From NCBI RefSeq assembly GCF_017877135.1, contig NZ_JAGIPH010000001.1:682001-746000 (forward strand): 64,000 nucleotides of DNA, given 5' to 3'. Positions 63,192 through 64,000 of the stretch are shown in pieces. The position numbers were made by a program, and so were the translations under genes. Source of the stretch: Neorhizobium galegae (GTDB lineage Bacteria; Pseudomonadota; Alphaproteobacteria; Rhizobiales; Rhizobiaceae). Position 1 is the first letter of the stretch. Each line of letters starts with the position of its first letter. The notes below the pieces were generated by a model. The model was not told the origin of the DNA. It searched no databases and saw only the letters and a program-made list of their open reading frames with translations.

Positions 63192-64000
63192 TCAGGCGGT
63201 TTCGCGGCTCTCGCCGGAGCGGTCGCCGATACGCAGGTGCTGTTGCAGATAATGCTGCGTTGCCGCCGCATCGATCGGGCGACCGTAATAATAGCCTTGC
63301 CCCATGGCGCAGCCGAGGGCTCTGAGCTTCTCGGCATCGGCCTGCTCCTCGATGCCTTCCGCAACCACTTCAAGACCGAGCCCGTCACACATGGCAATGA
63401 TCGCCCGGACGATATGTTCGGTGGCACGATCAACGGTGATGCGGGATATGAAGGCACGGTCGATCTTCACCTTGTCGAAGGTAAAATCGCGCAGGCGCCC
63501 GAGGCTCGACTGGCCGGTGCCGAAATCATCGAGCGCGATGCGCACGCCGACCCGTCGAAGATCGGCAATGATCCGCTCGGCCGTATCGGCCGATGTCATC
63601 ACCGCCGTCTCGGTGATTTCCAGTTCCAGCCGGGCAGGGTCGAGCCCGACGCGCGAGAGCGTGCTCAAAATGGCGCCGGCCGTGCCGCTATCCATCAGTT
63701 GCGCAGAGGACAGGTTGAACGACAGGAACAGTTCGCGCGGCCAGGACAGGGCCGCTTCCGCAGCCTTTCGCAACAGCGCGTGCGACAGCGCATCGATGAA
63801 GCCGCGCTCTTCTGCAAGGGGAACGAAGACGGCAGGCGAGACGAAGCCGAGATCCGGATCGTTCCAGCGGGCAAGCGCCTCGAAGCCGACGACAGAGGCA
63901 TCACGAATGCGCACGATGGGCTGGAAATACACCTCGACGGCGTCGGCGATGATGGCATTGCGCAGCGCCTGTTCGAGCTGCGTAGACCGCTTCATTTCCT
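63192..64000 (-). CDS. EAL-domain c-di-GMP phosphodiesterase, C-terminal part (runs off right edge)
   Basis: Hydrolyses cyclic-di-GMP to pGpG. About 269 residues are visible, with YFQPIVRIRDASVVGFEALARW (the EAL motif), SFNLSSAQL, LELEITETAVM, ALDDFGTGQSSLGRL, DKVKIDRAFI and VVAEGIEEQAD; the catalytic Glu, Asn, Asp and Lys positions all look intact, so it should be active. The helix before EAL (MKRSTQLEQALRNAI) is the linker that usually follows a GGDEF domain, so the protein likely continues beyond the window. The ATG at 63995 has no spaced ribosome site and is probably internal. Confidence 0.93.
   Translation of the reverse strand, partial: EMKRSTQLEQALRNAIIADAVEVYFQPIVRIRDASVVGFEALARWNDPDLGFVSPAVFVPLAEERGFIDALSHALLRKAAEAALSWPRELFLSFNLSSAQLMDSGTAGAILSTLSRVGLDPARLELEITETAVMTSADTAERIIADLRRVGVRIALDDFGTGQSSLGRLRDFTFDKVKIDRAFISRITVDRATEHIVRAIIAMCDGLGLEVVAEGIEEQADAEKLRALGCAMGQGYYYGRPIDAAATQHYLQQHLRIGDRSGESRETA

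Noticed and set aside
1..64000. CRISPR arrays, insertion sequences, prophage genes, tRNA/rRNA genes, att sites
   Set aside because: Looked for and not seen by eye; a short or degenerate one could be missed without a search tool.

Overview
The window is chromosomal DNA from a high-GC alphaproteobacterium, most probably a member of Rhizobiaceae (Rhizobium/Agrobacterium and relatives). The support is the content itself: two BA14K-type secreted proteins, an F-type ATPase a-c-b'-b operon headed by atpI, GbcA/GbcB-type betaine demethylase genes, DUF1217 and DUF6101-like proteins, a GTTC-N7-GTTC LexA box of the alphaproteobacterial type, a GGAAC-N18-TT EcfG/RpoE2-type promoter, and three copies of a palindromic intergenic element of the RIME type. 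About 60 genes are present. I see no tRNA, rRNA, CRISPR array, IS element or prophage. Genus and species cannot be fixed from this stretch.

Layout. 1-3 kb: two chemoreceptor genes, the first cut by the left edge. 3-5.2 kb: tlyA and a TrmA/RlmD-type rRNA methyltransferase, overlapping by 4 bp. 5.2-10 kb: a RIME element, a small secreted Cys-containing protein, an enoyl-CoA hydratase/acyl-CoA dehydrogenase pair under a palindromic operator, and a CorA/ZntB transporter. 9.8-13.5 kb: tandem BA14K genes and gbcB/gbcA. 14-20.7 kb: an unknown protein, Sua5-type t6A synthase, a GlcD-like dehydrogenase, a six-repeat DUF1217 protein and a DUF6101-like protein. 20.7-31 kb: ubiA, cfa, tex, purD, an HPE1-like periplasmic protein, a Cache chemoreceptor, and a parD-parE-DUF523 unit. 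31-40 kb: glyS and glyQ separated by aroA, a TM2 protein, a pentapeptide-repeat protein and a secreted protein, then sppA and a small-molecule or tRNA methyltransferase. 40-48 kb: polyprenyl diphosphate synthase, a TPR-LysM protein, ispE, moaB, a short GT2 protein, a SplB-like radical SAM gene behind a LexA box, and rnhB. 48-51 kb: the atp Fo operon. 51-57 kb: a SleB-type wall hydrolase, kup, corA and mrp. 57-62.3 kb: a LuxR-type solo regulator, then an IclR regulator divergent from a four-gene galactose/galactonate operon (SDR dehydrogenase, dgoK, dgoA, SMP-30 lactonase). 62.4-64 kb: a PRC-barrel protein with a stress-type promoter, and the C-terminal EAL part of a c-di-GMP phosphodiesterase cut by the right edge.

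Most genes are housekeeping. The parts that merit attention are regulatory or modular: an exact LexA half-site pair in front of the radical SAM gene, a 19-bp palindrome inside the putative promoter of a LuxR solo that lacks the usual acyl-homoserine-lactone contacts, an IclR operator candidate downstream of a TTGACA promoter, compensatory base changes in the RIME hairpins, a DUF1217 protein with six repeats, an Mrp protein without its CxxC, and a toxin-antitoxin pair that runs into a DUF523 gene. I did not find one clearly new multi-gene system.
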